A stretch of DNA of 64,000 bases from Tremella fuciformis (lineage: Eukaryota; Basidiomycota; Tremellomycetes; Tremellales; Tremellaceae): assembly GCA_032768795.1 (NCBI GenBank), contig CP136495.1, forward strand, positions 684,501 to 748,500. Reading direction: 5' to 3'. A program made the translations under genes and the position numbers. Under the pieces are notes generated by a model. That model did no database searches and had not been told where the DNA came from. It was given only the letters and a program-made list of their open reading frames with translations. Positions 10,506-21,453 of the stretch are shown here, piece after piece. Within the stretch, counting starts at the first letter, position 1, and the number at the start of each line of letters is the position of its first letter.

Positions 10506-12699
10506 TCACATATGATCGTCCCTATTCTGGCTCGAGCCGAAGCCGATCCCATGGTCGCTCGCCCCGCCTCGGGCCGCTCTCGCCTGCCACGCCCTCTGTG
10601 CAGCCTGGCCCACTCGACTACCCCGCCCCGCAAATCCGATGCGGAAGATCGCAGGCGCACCTCGCTGCCCCGCGGGAAACTGTTCAGGCATAATCTGGTC
10701 ATCTGCTTCGTTGGGCGCTTCGTCCTCCTGCTCCACATGCCCTTGCGGCTCTTCCACCTTGTTGCCTGAGCCCAGGATGAGTGCACCGGTGTGCCACCCG
10801 GCAGCAGTGATGGCAAATGCGAACGCGCCAGGAATGCCAAAGTCCACTTTGCGCGGCTCCTCAGCATGCCGCTCTCTGTTCCACGGTGTCCGACCCAGCC
10901 CCAGTTCGCCATGCGATCCCTCGCCCCATGTGTATACCTCGCCCTTGGATGTCAAGGCGGCAAAGTGGTAGTCGCCAAGTGCGACCTGAATCACGCCTTT
11001 GTCCTGCAGAGCCGGGAGGGGGTCAGGGCGAAGCGCAGAGATGGCCGGGAACGAGACGCCCGTTGTGGTGCTCGGCAAGCCGGGGAACGAGCGGGGCACT
11101 TCGGGAACGCGGACGTGTCGGACCGTCATGGACCCGCTGGATCGATGCGAGGAGTAGGAGGTCAGGTAGACGTGTTGTGCGGAGATATGCGAGATGGTGG
11201 GAGAGGAGAAGTAAGGCATCTAGACGATGAGCTAGGCGCAGATTGGAGGAGCAGCTCACGAATTCCCAAGATGGCACAATGTCCTCTTGTAGTCTTGCCA
11301 GCCACACTTCGCCATTGCTCCGAAGAGCAACGATGAAGTCGGCGCCCGAGGCGATCTTGACCACCCTTGTCTTCTCTGCGAGCTCCTTGTCGGACCTACT
11401 GGCCGCCCACTGATCCCATTCAGCTTCGAGCTGCAGCCTATGGTCATTCTCGGGCGAGGCTTGGTCTTCCTCCCAGACCGGTCTCAATGGGATGTCGTCG
11501 AGCTTCATCGTAACACTGCCTACGGTGCCCCACTTGATCTGCCGGTCTTCGTTGTCGGTCGTCGACGGTTGACCCACTTCGGCCGTAGCAGGCCTGCCGG
11601 GCCCATGCAGCTGATCTTCCGGAGTGAGGCTATCCGCATACTGCGCCGCGAATGGATACCATACGATGATGTCGCCGCTGGAAGTGAGACAAGCCGAGTG
11701 CGACCATCCGGCCGATACCTGGACAATATGTTTGCTACCTTCGGGGGAGTTGCCGCGAGTCGAGGGTGCCGTGAGATGTACAGAGGTGTGATGATATGCC
11801 TGCATTTAGTAACTTCCCAGTCAGCCTGTAGGAGACCTGTACTCACCCTGCCCCAGGCTGTCAGCTCCCATATCAGGTTGTCCTGGTCGAGCACCAGCAA
11901 GTGCCGTCTGCCCGCACTGATTGCCTCGGCCTTACAAGGCAACGGGAGCCGAGTAGGATCGGGCACCTGGCTATTCTTGTTCTCCCAGCTGCTCGCTCGA
12001 AAGGCATAGGAGAGGCCATCCAGTTGGCCTGGGCGTCAGACCCCTAAATCGGGTTACAGGCAGACCTACCCCATACCCAGACGCCGCCGTCCATATCTCG
12101 AGCGGTGAAGCTCCAGCCCCCAGCCTGGAGATCTACAATGCCGCCACCGCGGTCACTGCCGCCGTCGCCCGGCGCTTGATCTCGCAAAGCCCCAGTTGCA
12201 CTGGCCACGCCATCTCGCAAGGCATCCTTCCAGGAGCGAGAACTTTCGCCGTTCGCAGATCTGTTCACGCGTATCTCCATGGGTGAATCTATCGAGCGCC
12301 GATGCATGATCACTCCCTCTGGCAATAGAGGGTCTCGAGGGCTGTCGCCCAGCCGAGAATTGTCGGTCGACCCCCATAAGAAGGCCCGCGGATAGCGAAG
12401 ACCCAGATAGAGGTGGCGAAACCATTGGTCGTCCGTAGCAGGTATAAGGGTCGAGGGGGAGAATGAGAAGTCGTCGAGAACCTTGTGGCGCCACAAGGAC
12501 TCGTCCGTCTACGGGTAAGCTGACGACTTGAGCCCTTGCGACGAAGGCTCACCGCGAGACGATGGAGCTGTTTGTTGGCGACGGACACAGATGTGAGATC
12601 ATCGAGGGGCAAATTGGGTAGCAGATGGTCGAGGACCACTTCGTCTGGGAGATCCAGCAGACCTGCTGGTGGGTTCCCCATATTGCTTGAGATGGACAT
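10506..12699 (-). CDS. SAF1: F-box/RCC1-repeat protein, SAF1-like SCF substrate receptor
   Basis: Probable SCF ubiquitin-ligase substrate receptor. Exons (minus) are 12553..12699, 12070..12508, 11847..12028, 11260..11799 and 10506..11219, giving 673 aa with all phases closing. An N-terminal F-box (L-L-D-L-P-D-E-V-V-L-D-H-L-L-P-N-L, residues ~15-45) precedes RCC1-type blades with the motifs V-W-V-W-G, I-S-A-G-R-R-H, V-S-A-G-W-S-H-S, V-A-L-G-D-Y-H-F-A-A-L-T-S-K-G and V-Y-T-W-G-E-G-S-H-G-E-L-G-L-G. In yeast Saf1 the same architecture recruits unassembled adenine deaminase; whether the target is the same here is unknown. The C-terminus F-R-I-G-F-A-G-R-G matches SAF1 family ends. An in-frame ATG at 12789 could lengthen the protein by 30 residues. 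Confidence 0.88.
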
Positions 12700-12992
12700 C
12701 AAATGAATGAAAGAATACTGTGGATCAGCTTTCTGTTGTCTCTCGTTGCTTTGTGCCCACGTGGTACTGACGTCATGCGACCAGACCATCGCACGCTTTC
12801 AAGTAATCCGCGGTCCGCGGTAGATGTCGCGCCGCGGGCTAAGTCTGGTAGGTTTACGAGACAGTGACGCCGATGCCAAGCCAGCGAAATGTCGATATCC
12901 GAGAAAGATCGCGTCACAGACGCAGACTATGAGATATGAGAGGCTTGTCGTGCTATGTCTGACTACTTCTCATCGCCGACGAGACCTTGAAG

Positions 12993-14116
12993 ATGTCTGG
13001 AACCACATACCATGGGCCAATCAACCCGAATCCCAAAGATGGAGAAGCAAGCATCATCATCTACTCGTATGTGCCAGCCTTGGCACTCGGCATCATAGGT
13101 GTGATCACCTTTGTCGCTGTCCTCGCGGCGCACGTCACATTCGCCTCGAAGAAGAAGGGCTATCGCTCCTTCCACGCCCTCTTGGCAGTTGGCTGTGTAA
13201 GCGGTAGCTCATCGGCGTGCCCGCGCTCTGACCCGCAGTTGATGGAGTGTGGGGGATATGCCGCTCGGATATACTCCCACTATCGGCCATTTGTCGTGGG
13301 CGCCTTTGTGGCTCAGTATTTCCTGATCGTCGTTGTGGGTGACGAAGTCCCTACACTGTGGCGTGAGTTGACGACAGGCTCCTGTCCTCTTCTCAGCAGC
13401 GATATACCTCACTTTGACCCTGGCAGTGAAAGCCAACCCCGAAGCGGAAAGGTTGCTTGTGCTGAGGCCGAAAAGGGTGTTGCTTCGTATGTAACCCCGA
13501 TATGCTTGTTTGGCAAGACCACTTACCGCAGTCTTCGTGTCCGCCGACTGCATCACGACCGTCATCCAGGTGGTAGGCGCGGCACTCATCGGCGCTTCAG
13601 AGAGCGCCAAAGTCCAGGGCAAGTCTTCAAGCGTCACGCCCGAGCAAGCCAATGACATCCTACTCGCTGGTCTCGCCATACAGGTCAGCCAATCGGCGTC
13701 CAGAGGTGCTATACTCATGGCTAGACGTTCAGCTTTCTAGTGTTCTTGGCGATACTCGTCATTGCAATCAAGCGGTCCCGTACCCTCAGACAAAACTCAG
13801 ATCCGGCTCGGCAAACTTGGCACGGCTTGCGGCGACTCCTGTGGCTCACGTTGTTCACTGCCGACCTGATCCTCCTGCGGACCGTCTTTCGGCTTGCTGA
13901 GACGGCGCAAGGTACTTAACGTGCATTTTCGTTAGCTCGTAACTGATTGCAGGGTTCTTCGGCTTCGCATCGACCCACGAAGCGCTTTTTGGTTGTCTCG
14001 AGTACGCACCAGTCGTCCTCGCCACACTCACCTGGGCTCTGTTCCCGCCGTCCAATGTCTTGCGGCGCTCTCGAGAGACCGCGAGAGTGAATGATCCCGA
14101 GAAGATGGGCACTTGA
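12993..14116 (+). CDS. RTA1-like seven-transmembrane protein
   Basis: Multi-pass membrane protein of the RTA1/RSB1 family, linked in fungi to sphingolipid long-chain base export and resistance to lipophilic compounds. Exons are 12993..13196, 13239..13338, 13397..13486, 13532..13683, 13725..13911 and 13953..14116, giving 298 aa. Hydrophobic helices are evident (for example A-L-A-L-G-I-I-G-V-I-T-F-V-A-V-L-A-A; V-V-G-A-F-V-A-Q-Y-F; F-L-V-F-L-A-I-L-V-I-A-I). Family marks include the M-E-C-G-G-Y-A-A-R helix, the S-A-D-C-I-T-T-V-I-Q-V-V-G-A segment and a late E-A-L-F-G-C-L-E-Y. The junction at 13339-13396 could be shifted by three bases at the acceptor. The specific substrate is not predictable. 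Confidence 0.85.
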
Positions 14117-14784
14117 CGACGAAGAGCGTACCTTGAGCTCTGTGTCATGCTACACGTCTTTGATCTTCTTACATACGCTGTATCTGATTTGAGCCCTAAA
14201 GCTGTGGTTGTGTCCAAACACGAAGGACAATGCGACAAGTCATAGCGTTTGTGCCGGCGGGCGCGCCTGCCACGCGGACATAGCAAGGTCCGGCCTTCTC
14301 ATGGCTGTTCTGACGAGTTGCAGATGCGCCGCTTTCGCCGGGACCGAAGAAGGCTTCGCACGGACTTCATTTGGCGGTCCCACGGTTCCCCGAACAATTT
14401 CAGTGGGGTTCGGAAGTGATGCATCTCGTGTGCATCTCCCCAAAGGTATCGAGAATGTCGGGCAAGCAAGACAGCACTCGTATGGGAGATGTCCGATATA
14501 TGAGAGCGTCAATCCTTTCTGTGATGTCGTCCCATTTGTCTCATTGACGCATTTGGGGCAAATGAACCGCTGGCCTCCGCTACCATCCCTTGTCCTTCTC
14601 GTTGTGGCGCTACGATGGCGTGACGGCTTGCCCTTTTGTTGACCCACGCCGCTCTTGTGGACACGTATATTAGCAAGGTCGCCTCCTTCTTGTCGAGGTT
14701 TTCTTTCAATTGCACTTTCCAAGTGAGAACCATATCACAGACCCTATCAAGCAAAGCAGACCATCGAAACAGCTTCCAATATGA
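14117..14784. other. Spacer upstream of family A copy 1
   Basis: About 670 bases with no supported gene. A TATA-like tatatta lies near 14667, about 118 bases before the next ATG, and overlaps a gacacgtat string also found upstream of the family B genes. Confidence 0.5.
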
Positions 14785-15819
14785 ATGAGTAGTCCTGCGT
14801 TGCCGAGGGGACGAGCTGATCCGATAGACACTACCAACATGACGCAGCGAACCGTCATGAAACCGGAGTCCACCATGAAGATGAGCTTCACCGCGCAAGG
14901 TACTGACCTGCGAGGTATGACCGCTCAGCTCATCCCGGAGGGAGGAATCCCTCAGACACAAGCGCACCCGGTTGCGCCCTACCGGCCATTCAACCCCCGT
15001 ACCAGCGAGGAGACAAAGAAAGCTCGGCGAGAGGTCGCCACCCGACGCCCCGAAGCTTCGACATGGTTGCCCCTTGAGCAGGACATGTCTGATTATCGCA
15101 TGCCTTCCCCGCACGGGAGCAGCAGTAATTCGGGCAATCCAGCTCGCAAAGCTCGAGGTCTGGCATCTCAGATAACTCTACTGAAGAAACTGAATGACTG
15201 TCCTGCGTCCACAATCAGCGCCCTCACCGCAGAGGATGCCAAGCACAGGACAGATTTTCCAACCTTTACTCAGAGAGACCTCGAGCCCGCCCGTTTCAGT
15301 GTAGTGACCGACCTCATGGGAAGGACGGCGGACCTCATCCGAGCTACCAACTCGCTGTACGCCAATACAGCTGATGAGATGATGGAGAAGCGTGTCGTCC
15401 CTGATTCTGTGATGGACGAGTCGGTCATCCCAGTCGTCCGCGACGAGTTCATTTCTGTATGGCAGGATTGCGGGAAGGAACTCTTGACCGGACAAGTCCC
15501 AAAGACCGACCTCTCGAGGATGACACACGACCAGCAGGAGACCTACATCAGGGCTCGCGAGACCGCGAGGGACCGGTTGAGTCATTTCACCGACACCTGC
15601 AGGGTTTCGGTGGCGAGTGACACCCTCAAGGACCGCTATGGCAGGCCGTTGACTCTGCGGCAGGTCAGCGAGATGTTCCTCTCGCAATGGGACACTTTCC
15701 AGCAGAAACACGGAGCTACTCTCGCTTCCGCCTCCAGTGCTGCCGTGTCAACGCCAGAGACGACCTCGACTGTTGAGGTTGCTGCCTCGACAAACCTTGA
15801 TGGCAAAGAGGCGGCGTGA
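14785..15819 (+). CDS. Tandem family A, copy 1 (unknown function)
   Basis: Unrecognised protein, first of four head-to-tail paralogs. Preferred model: a 4-nt first coding exon ATGA (14785..14788), a 39-nt intron, then 14828..15819, giving 331 aa starting M-N-T-T-N-M. Because 39 is a multiple of three, unspliced translation from 14785 is also open. Conserved blocks shared with the paralogs: an arginine-rich V-A-T-R-R-P-E-A-S-T-W-L-P (A/S-x-R-R-P-x-A in all), a L-T-A-E-D-A-K-H-R helix, L-E-P-A-R-F...T-N-S-L-Y, R-D-E-F-I, and R-L-S-H-F-T-D-T followed by a Y-G-R-P-L-T-L-R turn. No signal peptide, membrane segment or Cys pattern is seen. The C-terminus is Ser/Thr-rich. Likely soluble and intracellular; function unknown. 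Confidence 0.75.
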   Translation: MSSPALPRGRADPIDTTNMTQRTVMKPESTMKMSFTAQGTDLRGMTAQLIPEGGIPQTQAHPVAPYRPFNPRTSEETKKARREVATRRPEASTWLPLEQDMSDYRMPSPHGSSSNSGNPARKARGLASQITLLKKLNDCPASTISALTAEDAKHRTDFPTFTQRDLEPARFSVVTDLMGRTADLIRATNSLYANTADEMMEKRVVPDSVMDESVIPVVRDEFISVWQDCGKELLTGQVPKTDLSRMTHDQQETYIRARETARDRLSHFTDTCRVSVASDTLKDRYGRPLTLRQVSEMFLSQWDTFQQKHGATLASASSAAVSTPETTSTVEVAASTNLDGKEAA

Positions 15820-16474
15820 GCGTCCCTGGCTGCTTCACCTTCATTCATTTCATAGCCCCACTTGACCCTACATTGCGCATGCATATGACTTTGGTCCGAA
15901 CTTATTGCTGTCCCGTGTCACTTGGGTATAGTCAGTCATATAATCACAAGAACTGTTCGCAACAGGATGTGTCCCAGCCGTCGGGTGTGTGATCCGTGCG
16001 CACCAACGTTGCCAACACCAGGGGAACCGCATCGAGCGCCTGTGTTGTGACGCGTTTCCATACTGAGATTGATCCTGCGGGGGCTTTGTTCCTTGCTGGG
16101 GCAGAAGCCGGCTCCATCGGGCCACTGCCAGATTATCGAGTAGGTCCTCCGCCGCTCCGCTCTCTCGAGTCGCTTTGTCGCCCGTGTGTGTCAAAGGAGG
16201 GAGAGCCCTAACATCAGATATGTACGTTTCATTTTCATACAGATTGCATCATTACGTGCATTCAGGGCCAATATAATCCTTCATTGCCCGGGATCTCAGC
16301 TTCGTTAGGGCCCCTTGTCTGACAAAGGACGGTAGTTATGTTCTAACCTGTGTTATTGGCAAGACGCTGTATAAGAAGCCCCCAGTCTCGGACGGTTTGG
16401 GCCGTATCAAGACCCGACTGCAACGACCCCAGACCACTTACCTTCCCAAGATCTCTTGAAACTTCCTGCACAAC
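15820..16474. other. Spacer between family A copies 1 and 2
   Basis: About 650 bases without a supported gene. A tataagaag string near 16370 stands about 105 bases before the copy 2 ATG and matches the placement of tataagg before copy 4, so it is the likely TATA box. Confidence 0.5.
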
Positions 16475-17529
16475 ATGGCTAACACTGAGAGTGGGTCGTT
16501 GATGGGCTGGAGGCGAAGGAGCTGAGTGCGACAGATAATGAGACCACCGTCGCCACGGCCCAGTGCGAGGCGGGGCAAACCACTGTCAACGATCGCCGTC
16601 GAGTGGGGATCTCTATCGACGGTCAGCCGTCCAAGGTGACCCTGTTCATCGGGTCCGATGACGAGTCCTCCTGCCACAGCGTCGAGTCGGAGCGCAGCAG
16701 GAATCTGAGGTTGCGACGCGAGCGCGCAGAGTCTATCCGTGCCGACATTTCTACTAGACGCCCCTTAGCACAGGAGTACCTCCCAAGCGAAGGTCGGTAT
16801 GGGACGGACTACCTCCTCCCGGCTGTCTTCAACATGGTCCATCTGGGAACAAGTACTCCAGCCAAAGATTATGCTCTCTCCGAGCAGGTTTCCACCGCCA
16901 ACAAACTGCTCGAGTCTGGAAAGCTGCGCTCCATTTTGGAGGAGGATTCCAAGTATTCCCGCCCTCAAGGCAGTTTGGACTTTGTGAACCGTCAAGAACC
17001 CGTAAAGCTAGCGGACTTCGTGTCAGATATGGGAAAGACGGCGAGTGAGGTCAAGGCTTACAATGAATTCTATTCAGAGGCGATGGATCCCTTCTGGGAA
17101 ACTCGCACTATCCCTCAAGACTTCATGGAATGTGAAGATCGCTCAAAGATCAAGATGCGCGACGAGTATCTGGTGGCTCTTACCGACTCGAGTGCTCAGC
17201 TCATCAGGTCTAAGGTTCCGCATAAGCCTTACACCGACATGACGGAGACTCAGCAGTATTATGGGTCTGTGATTCGAGAGAACGCCAAGAGCAGGTTGAG
17301 TCACTATACTGACTACGACCTCGCTGTGCGGGCCCCATCGGCCACGGACGAGTTTGGTCTCACTATGACGCACAAAGAGCTCGGAGAGGCTCATGCAAAG
17401 GCTTTTGCCAAATTGCAAAGCGCTTATGAGACTGTACGCGGTCAGGTCACGGATGGCGTGTCAACGATCACCAGCAGTGCAGGTGGGACCGCGCCAGTCA
17501 CCACAACCACCGTCGACAGCCGTCGTTAA
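16475..17529 (+). CDS. Tandem family A, copy 2 (unknown function)
   Basis: Paralog of the preceding gene. Exon 1 is 16475..16490, followed by a 44-nt GT-AG intron and 16535..17529, giving 336 aa beginning M-A-N-T-E-N-N-E-T. The splice is required: translation straight through from the ATG stops after 16 codons, and the long downstream frame has no ATG at its head. Shared blocks: D-I-S-T-R-R-P-L-A-Q-E-Y-L-P, E-E-D-S-K-Y-S-R, Q-E-P-V-K-L...Y-N-E-F-Y, R-D-E-Y-L, R-L-S-H-Y-T-D-Y, then F-G-L-T-M-T-H-K-E-L. The intron sits in phase 1 a few codons into the frame, as in copies 1 and 3. Ser/Thr-rich tail. Function unknown. Confidence 0.8.
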
Positions 17530-18595
17530 GAACAGTTTCAATCACCCAGTGGCGGCTAGGCAGCCTCCAATTCTCTATTCATAGGTGATTGCTTAACCTG
17601 CTTTCATTCATGCACATATCATTTTCACAGAAAATACGCAAAGACGAGGGACATGAGCCTGACCATGTTCATCGGAGCATCGATGACAGACTCAACATTC
17701 TGCTGAGAGAAAGAACCCCCCACCGAGGTGGCGACTGAGATACAACCACTCTTGCATCGAGTGCAAAAGGGCAGACGAAGACCCGCAAAATTTTCCCATG
17801 CCTATCGAGCGGTCATGCAGGGCATGTTCTCCCGGCGCCCCACGTTTCTGCTCGCCGAGTCGGACATCGTGCAGCACATTCGATCATGAACTAGGTCGCT
17901 GAGTCCTTACAGCTTCGGCCTTCTCGCACGCGCCCCGCCCGTCCTTTATCGTGAGAAGCGAGTCTTGCGTCTTGTGATTGAGACGCTGAGAATCATCGCC
18001 GGCCTTCATTCGAGACGTCCCTTTGATAGCCAAGGCGGACTCTCAGCATGATCAGCTGCCACACACGCGATGCATTCACTTGGGGCCGCAACCCGTGGGA
18101 AGCACATGAGCGCGCGTGGGAGATTTGCTGATCAGTAGCAATATAAAGGGCGCAGATACTCGCCACAATCTTATCTCCTGCATATCTGTCAGGACTGTGG
18201 CACTGAGACTGTGGCGGAATGAGACAAGGCCAAGTGCCACACGGCCTGACGCAGCCAACCGCCCACTTGCCTCATCCGGGTGAGATAGCCGAACTGCTAA
18301 ATGCGGCACTCGGACTGTCTAGTATAGTTGAACGGTTTTCGAATACATATAGTAGACATTCGAGTAGAGAAGATCTCTAGTCGAATGTATCTCTTGTACT
18401 CTCAGTCTACTTCTAGTAACCCTACTCGATTGCATACTCCCTGCGAGGCAACCTCGACTTCCCAGCTCGACGCGGACTATCCTACGTCCGGTCTTGACAA
18501 TATCTTTGCACTCCCAGATAGGAACTCCACAGATCGCACCACTTCGGGATCTCATTAACAGACGCTCGACAGATAGTATTAAAGAGGCTCCCGGC
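17530..18595. other. Spacer upstream of family A copy 3
   Basis: About 1.07 kb without a supported coding gene. It contains a tataaag near 18142 and a 14-bp inverted repeat near 18357. I also looked for a tRNA near 18600-18690, because ggcgcagc and ggttgg strings resemble a D-loop, and rejected it. Confidence 0.5.
18357..18387. repeat. Near-perfect 14-bp inverted repeat
   Basis: Arms cattcgagtagaga and tctctagtcgaatg flank a 3-nt centre, with one mismatch. It lies about 210 bases before the start of family A copy 3. It could be an operator or a transcript hairpin; nothing else indicates which. Confidence 0.6.
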
Positions 18596-19646
18596 ATGAG
18601 TGGGTGTGTCCCCTTGGCGCAGCTCGGTTGGCTGACCGTGCTCAGACACACATAGGACGGGCAATGTATCTGGTCGCCCGCAGGGATCAAATACCAGAGC
18701 TTGGTTCGAGGTGGAGACTCCAGATTTGAAGACCTTCACGGTGACCTTGAATGGCGCATCCACCAGTCCGGCCCAGCCTACTGTGGTGGCGCCACCTCGT
18801 CGCCCCTTCTATCCAGGTTCCAAGACATCCGAGCAAGAAGCGGCTGAGCGGGAGATCGCCAGCCGCCGGCCGTTGGCCTCAGAATTGCTACCTTCCAGGG
18901 CTTTGTTTGACGATGAATTCAAGAACTCGCCGGGGTTCAATGTGCATTGTAACGGGACTTTCGAGCCCCCAAAGAACCGGAAATTCGCATCACAGTGCAT
19001 CACTCTCCAGGCGTTGAACAAGCTGAATCAATCCCAGATCAATCAGCTTGTTGCTGAGGATAGCAAGTACAGGGACGACGCGTCGCTCTCTTTTCATGGC
19101 CGCTTCAAGGAGCCAATTACGGTGAAGACCTTTGTCTCCCATGTGAAAACTGGGCTCTCCCGGGTCGAGCTGACGAATTCGCTCTACGATAAGTATGCTT
19201 TCAATTATTATCAGAATCTCACGATGCCCGAAGCGCTGGGCGATCGCAGTATTGATGGCCTCATCAGAGAGGAGTTCCGAACCGGTTTTGCTAAAGTGCC
19301 GTGCACTCTCGAGACCGCGCTTCTCGTCACGGATCTCTCCAAGATGACTGCCGACGAGATTGCCCGTCTTGGCAAGACGACACAGTGCTTGAGGCAAGGG
19401 CTCAGCTATTACACTGACACAGACGATGAGGTTGGAGACGGTAGCCTGTTAGACGACGATGGAAGGTACCCTTCTCTAAGGAAGGTAGGCGAAACTCTCT
19501 TTTCCGAGTTCGCGCTCTTCGAGCCCAAATACGCAATCGCGAGCGAGCTTGCATCGAAACTTCCTGCCACCATGCCGGAGACGGAGGAGCCAAGTCACGT
19601 CGTTTGTGATGCGCACAGCGCCTCTTTTGTGGAGGTGATTACTTGA
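18596..19646 (+). CDS. Tandem family A, copy 3 (unknown function)
   Basis: Third paralog. Model: a 4-nt first exon ATGA (18596..18599), a 46-nt intron with a ggctgacc branch site, then 18646..19646, giving 334 aa starting M-N-T-H-R-T. Without splicing the long frame has no ATG until well inside the protein and is closed upstream by TGA, so the splice is strongly suggested. Shared blocks: E-I-A-S-R-R-P-L-A-S-E-L-L-P, V-A-E-D-S-K-Y-R-D, K-E-P-I-T-V...T-N-S-L-Y, R-E-E-F-R, L-S-Y-Y-T-D-T, then D-G-R-Y-P-S-L-R. No targeting signals. Function unknown. Confidence 0.78.
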
Positions 19647-20388
19647 ACATCCCTCTCGCACCGCCAGCTTCAAACGAGAATTTGGCTTGATCCCCCTGCC
19701 CGAATAATCGATACTCGCCGATCGCATTCTTCTGTGCATCGGCTTCATTCACAATATGCATGATCTGCATTCATGAGCGCCTGAAGGTAGCAGGGCATAT
19801 AGCTATGTATGGCGGGTAGGCGGGAATGGTGCTTCGACCATGGAAACCACGCCTCTGAATAGCATCCACGTCATGGACGGGATCTAGCCGTGGTCCGTGC
19901 GTTCTTCCGGCCAACCGTCAGGGAATTTGCGCTACGTCTCTTGGCGAATGTCGGGAAGCCACTTGTGCCAATTCCCCCTTTTCCCATCTCGTCGACGTCC
20001 GACTCGACTCTAGCACCCGCCCAAGCGTGGTGATCGAAACGGCCCGGAGCACCCTCTGCCATCGGCGTTGCAATCGCAGAGTACCATCCGTGCCAATTAC
20101 ATCTGATCCGATGTTCTCCGCAAAGGTCATGGAGAAGCAAGTGGAGCTGTTCCCACGTTCCCGGTCTCCCGAGTTCACATGTGCTGTCAAAGATCGACTC
20201 TGTTCACACGATAAATGAAGGGTCGGGAATGAATCTGGTCGTGGGATCGTGTGATCTTGGGAAGAAACTGGTCACAAGTGAGGATATAAGGCGCCGGAGA
20301 CCATACAACGTCGTCCCATATCATTCTTCTCTTCACATACGACCGCACTTCCATCTTGACAGTGATATACAAAGAAATATCTAGAAAA
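19647..20388. other. Spacer and promoter of family A copy 4
   Basis: About 740 bases without a gene. A tataagg at 20285 is 104 bases before the copy 4 ATG. The start context aaaaatgacc is a good fungal start. Confidence 0.5.
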
Positions 20389-21453
20389 ATGACCACAGCC
20401 AGAACCCCTGCGAGCACCCCTTCGACTCACAGCTCAATCGTTGTCGGGATTGACAAGACCGTTCCTGCGGAAAAATCAGTCCCGTCGCACCCAAAGGTCG
20501 ACTCGATTGCGACGAAAGGCGGCACATTCTCCATCACCTTCTCAGAAGGGTTGCGACCTGGCGATCTGTCTTGGACGATCGGCGGACCGACGTCTGGCTA
20601 TGATTTTACCACTCGTCAGCGGTCGGAGTGCGCCAGCCATAGCCGCGCTCCTCGCTCGTCCGATTACTCAAAGGCCGCCAAAGAGGAACTTGAAAAGATT
20701 AAGCAAGACATTGCATCCCGTCGTCCTCTCGCCCAGAAGCTTCTCCCTACCAAGCAAAGCGAACGCCTGTACAAGTTCTCGCACATCTTCTCGTACGACC
20801 CGAGGGCCATGACGTTCAAAGGCGAATCTCTCGGATATCAGACCCTGATGATGGGCGAGCTGATGGCCTCGAAAGACTTTGACGCGCTAGTCGCGGAGGA
20901 GCTCACGATTCCCAGGCCTTCCATCAAGGAGACTATGGACCGCATGTGCCACCCGAACCCATTCCCGTACAGTCACAACTTAGAGCCTGTATCACTCAAG
21001 TCGCTCATGACGCACTGCATGAACACCGCCGCCTCGGCTGAAGTGTACAATAGCGAGGTTCCCAAGATCGTTGAGTCCGCTCGGCGCACGCGGGCGGTAC
21101 CTGAAGAATACGAGCATAGCACCACTGCTGTCGAAGACGCGCGGAACAAAGAGTTTGTCGTGGGCCATACCGAGGTCAGCAGACTCATGTCTTACAACTG
21201 TATCCCGAGAGATGGTGCGCTGAACGCAACGCAAGCAATTGCGTACGGACACGCGTTGAGCAAGCTCGAAGGGCTCAGCCATTACACGGCTACAGATCGC
21301 CGTGTAGAGCTTGATCGCCTGAAGGACGAACAAGGTGTTTATCCGACCATGAAGGAACTCACCGATAGACACGCAAAAACCTGTGTCAGGTTCAAGAGCG
21401 CTTGGGATGCCGCCTCGCGCCGATTCGCCGATTCTACTGCGACTGCCAGCTGA
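20389..21453 (+). CDS. Tandem family A, copy 4 (unknown function)
   Basis: Fourth and most diverged paralog, intronless as read, 354 aa from the ATG at 20389. The N-terminal ~100 residues are longer than in the others and Ser/Thr-rich. Family blocks are present: D-I-A-S-R-R-P-L-A-Q-K-L-L-P, L-V-A-E-E, L-E-P-V-S-L-K-S-L, N-K-E-F-V, G-L-S-H-Y-T-A-T-D and D-E-Q-G-V-Y-P-T-M-K-E-L. The middle block carries an inserted Pro/Met-rich segment. No membrane segment or signal peptide. Loss of the short 5' exon seen in copies 1-3, or an unseen upstream exon, would explain the different N-terminus. Confidence 0.78.
   Translation: MTTARTPASTPSTHSSIVVGIDKTVPAEKSVPSHPKVDSIATKGGTFSITFSEGLRPGDLSWTIGGPTSGYDFTTRQRSECASHSRAPRSSDYSKAAKEELEKIKQDIASRRPLAQKLLPTKQSERLYKFSHIFSYDPRAMTFKGESLGYQTLMMGELMASKDFDALVAEELTIPRPSIKETMDRMCHPNPFPYSHNLEPVSLKSLMTHCMNTAASAEVYNSEVPKIVESARRTRAVPEEYEHSTTAVEDARNKEFVVGHTEVSRLMSYNCIPRDGALNATQAIAYGHALSKLEGLSHYTATDRRVELDRLKDEQGVYPTMKELTDRHAKTCVRFKSAWDAASRRFADSTATAS

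Noticed and set aside
18600..18690. tRNA-like segment before family A copy 3
   Set aside because: D-loop-like ggcgcagc and ggttgg strings occur, but there is no B box (ggttcgaatcc type) and no acceptor stem pairing.
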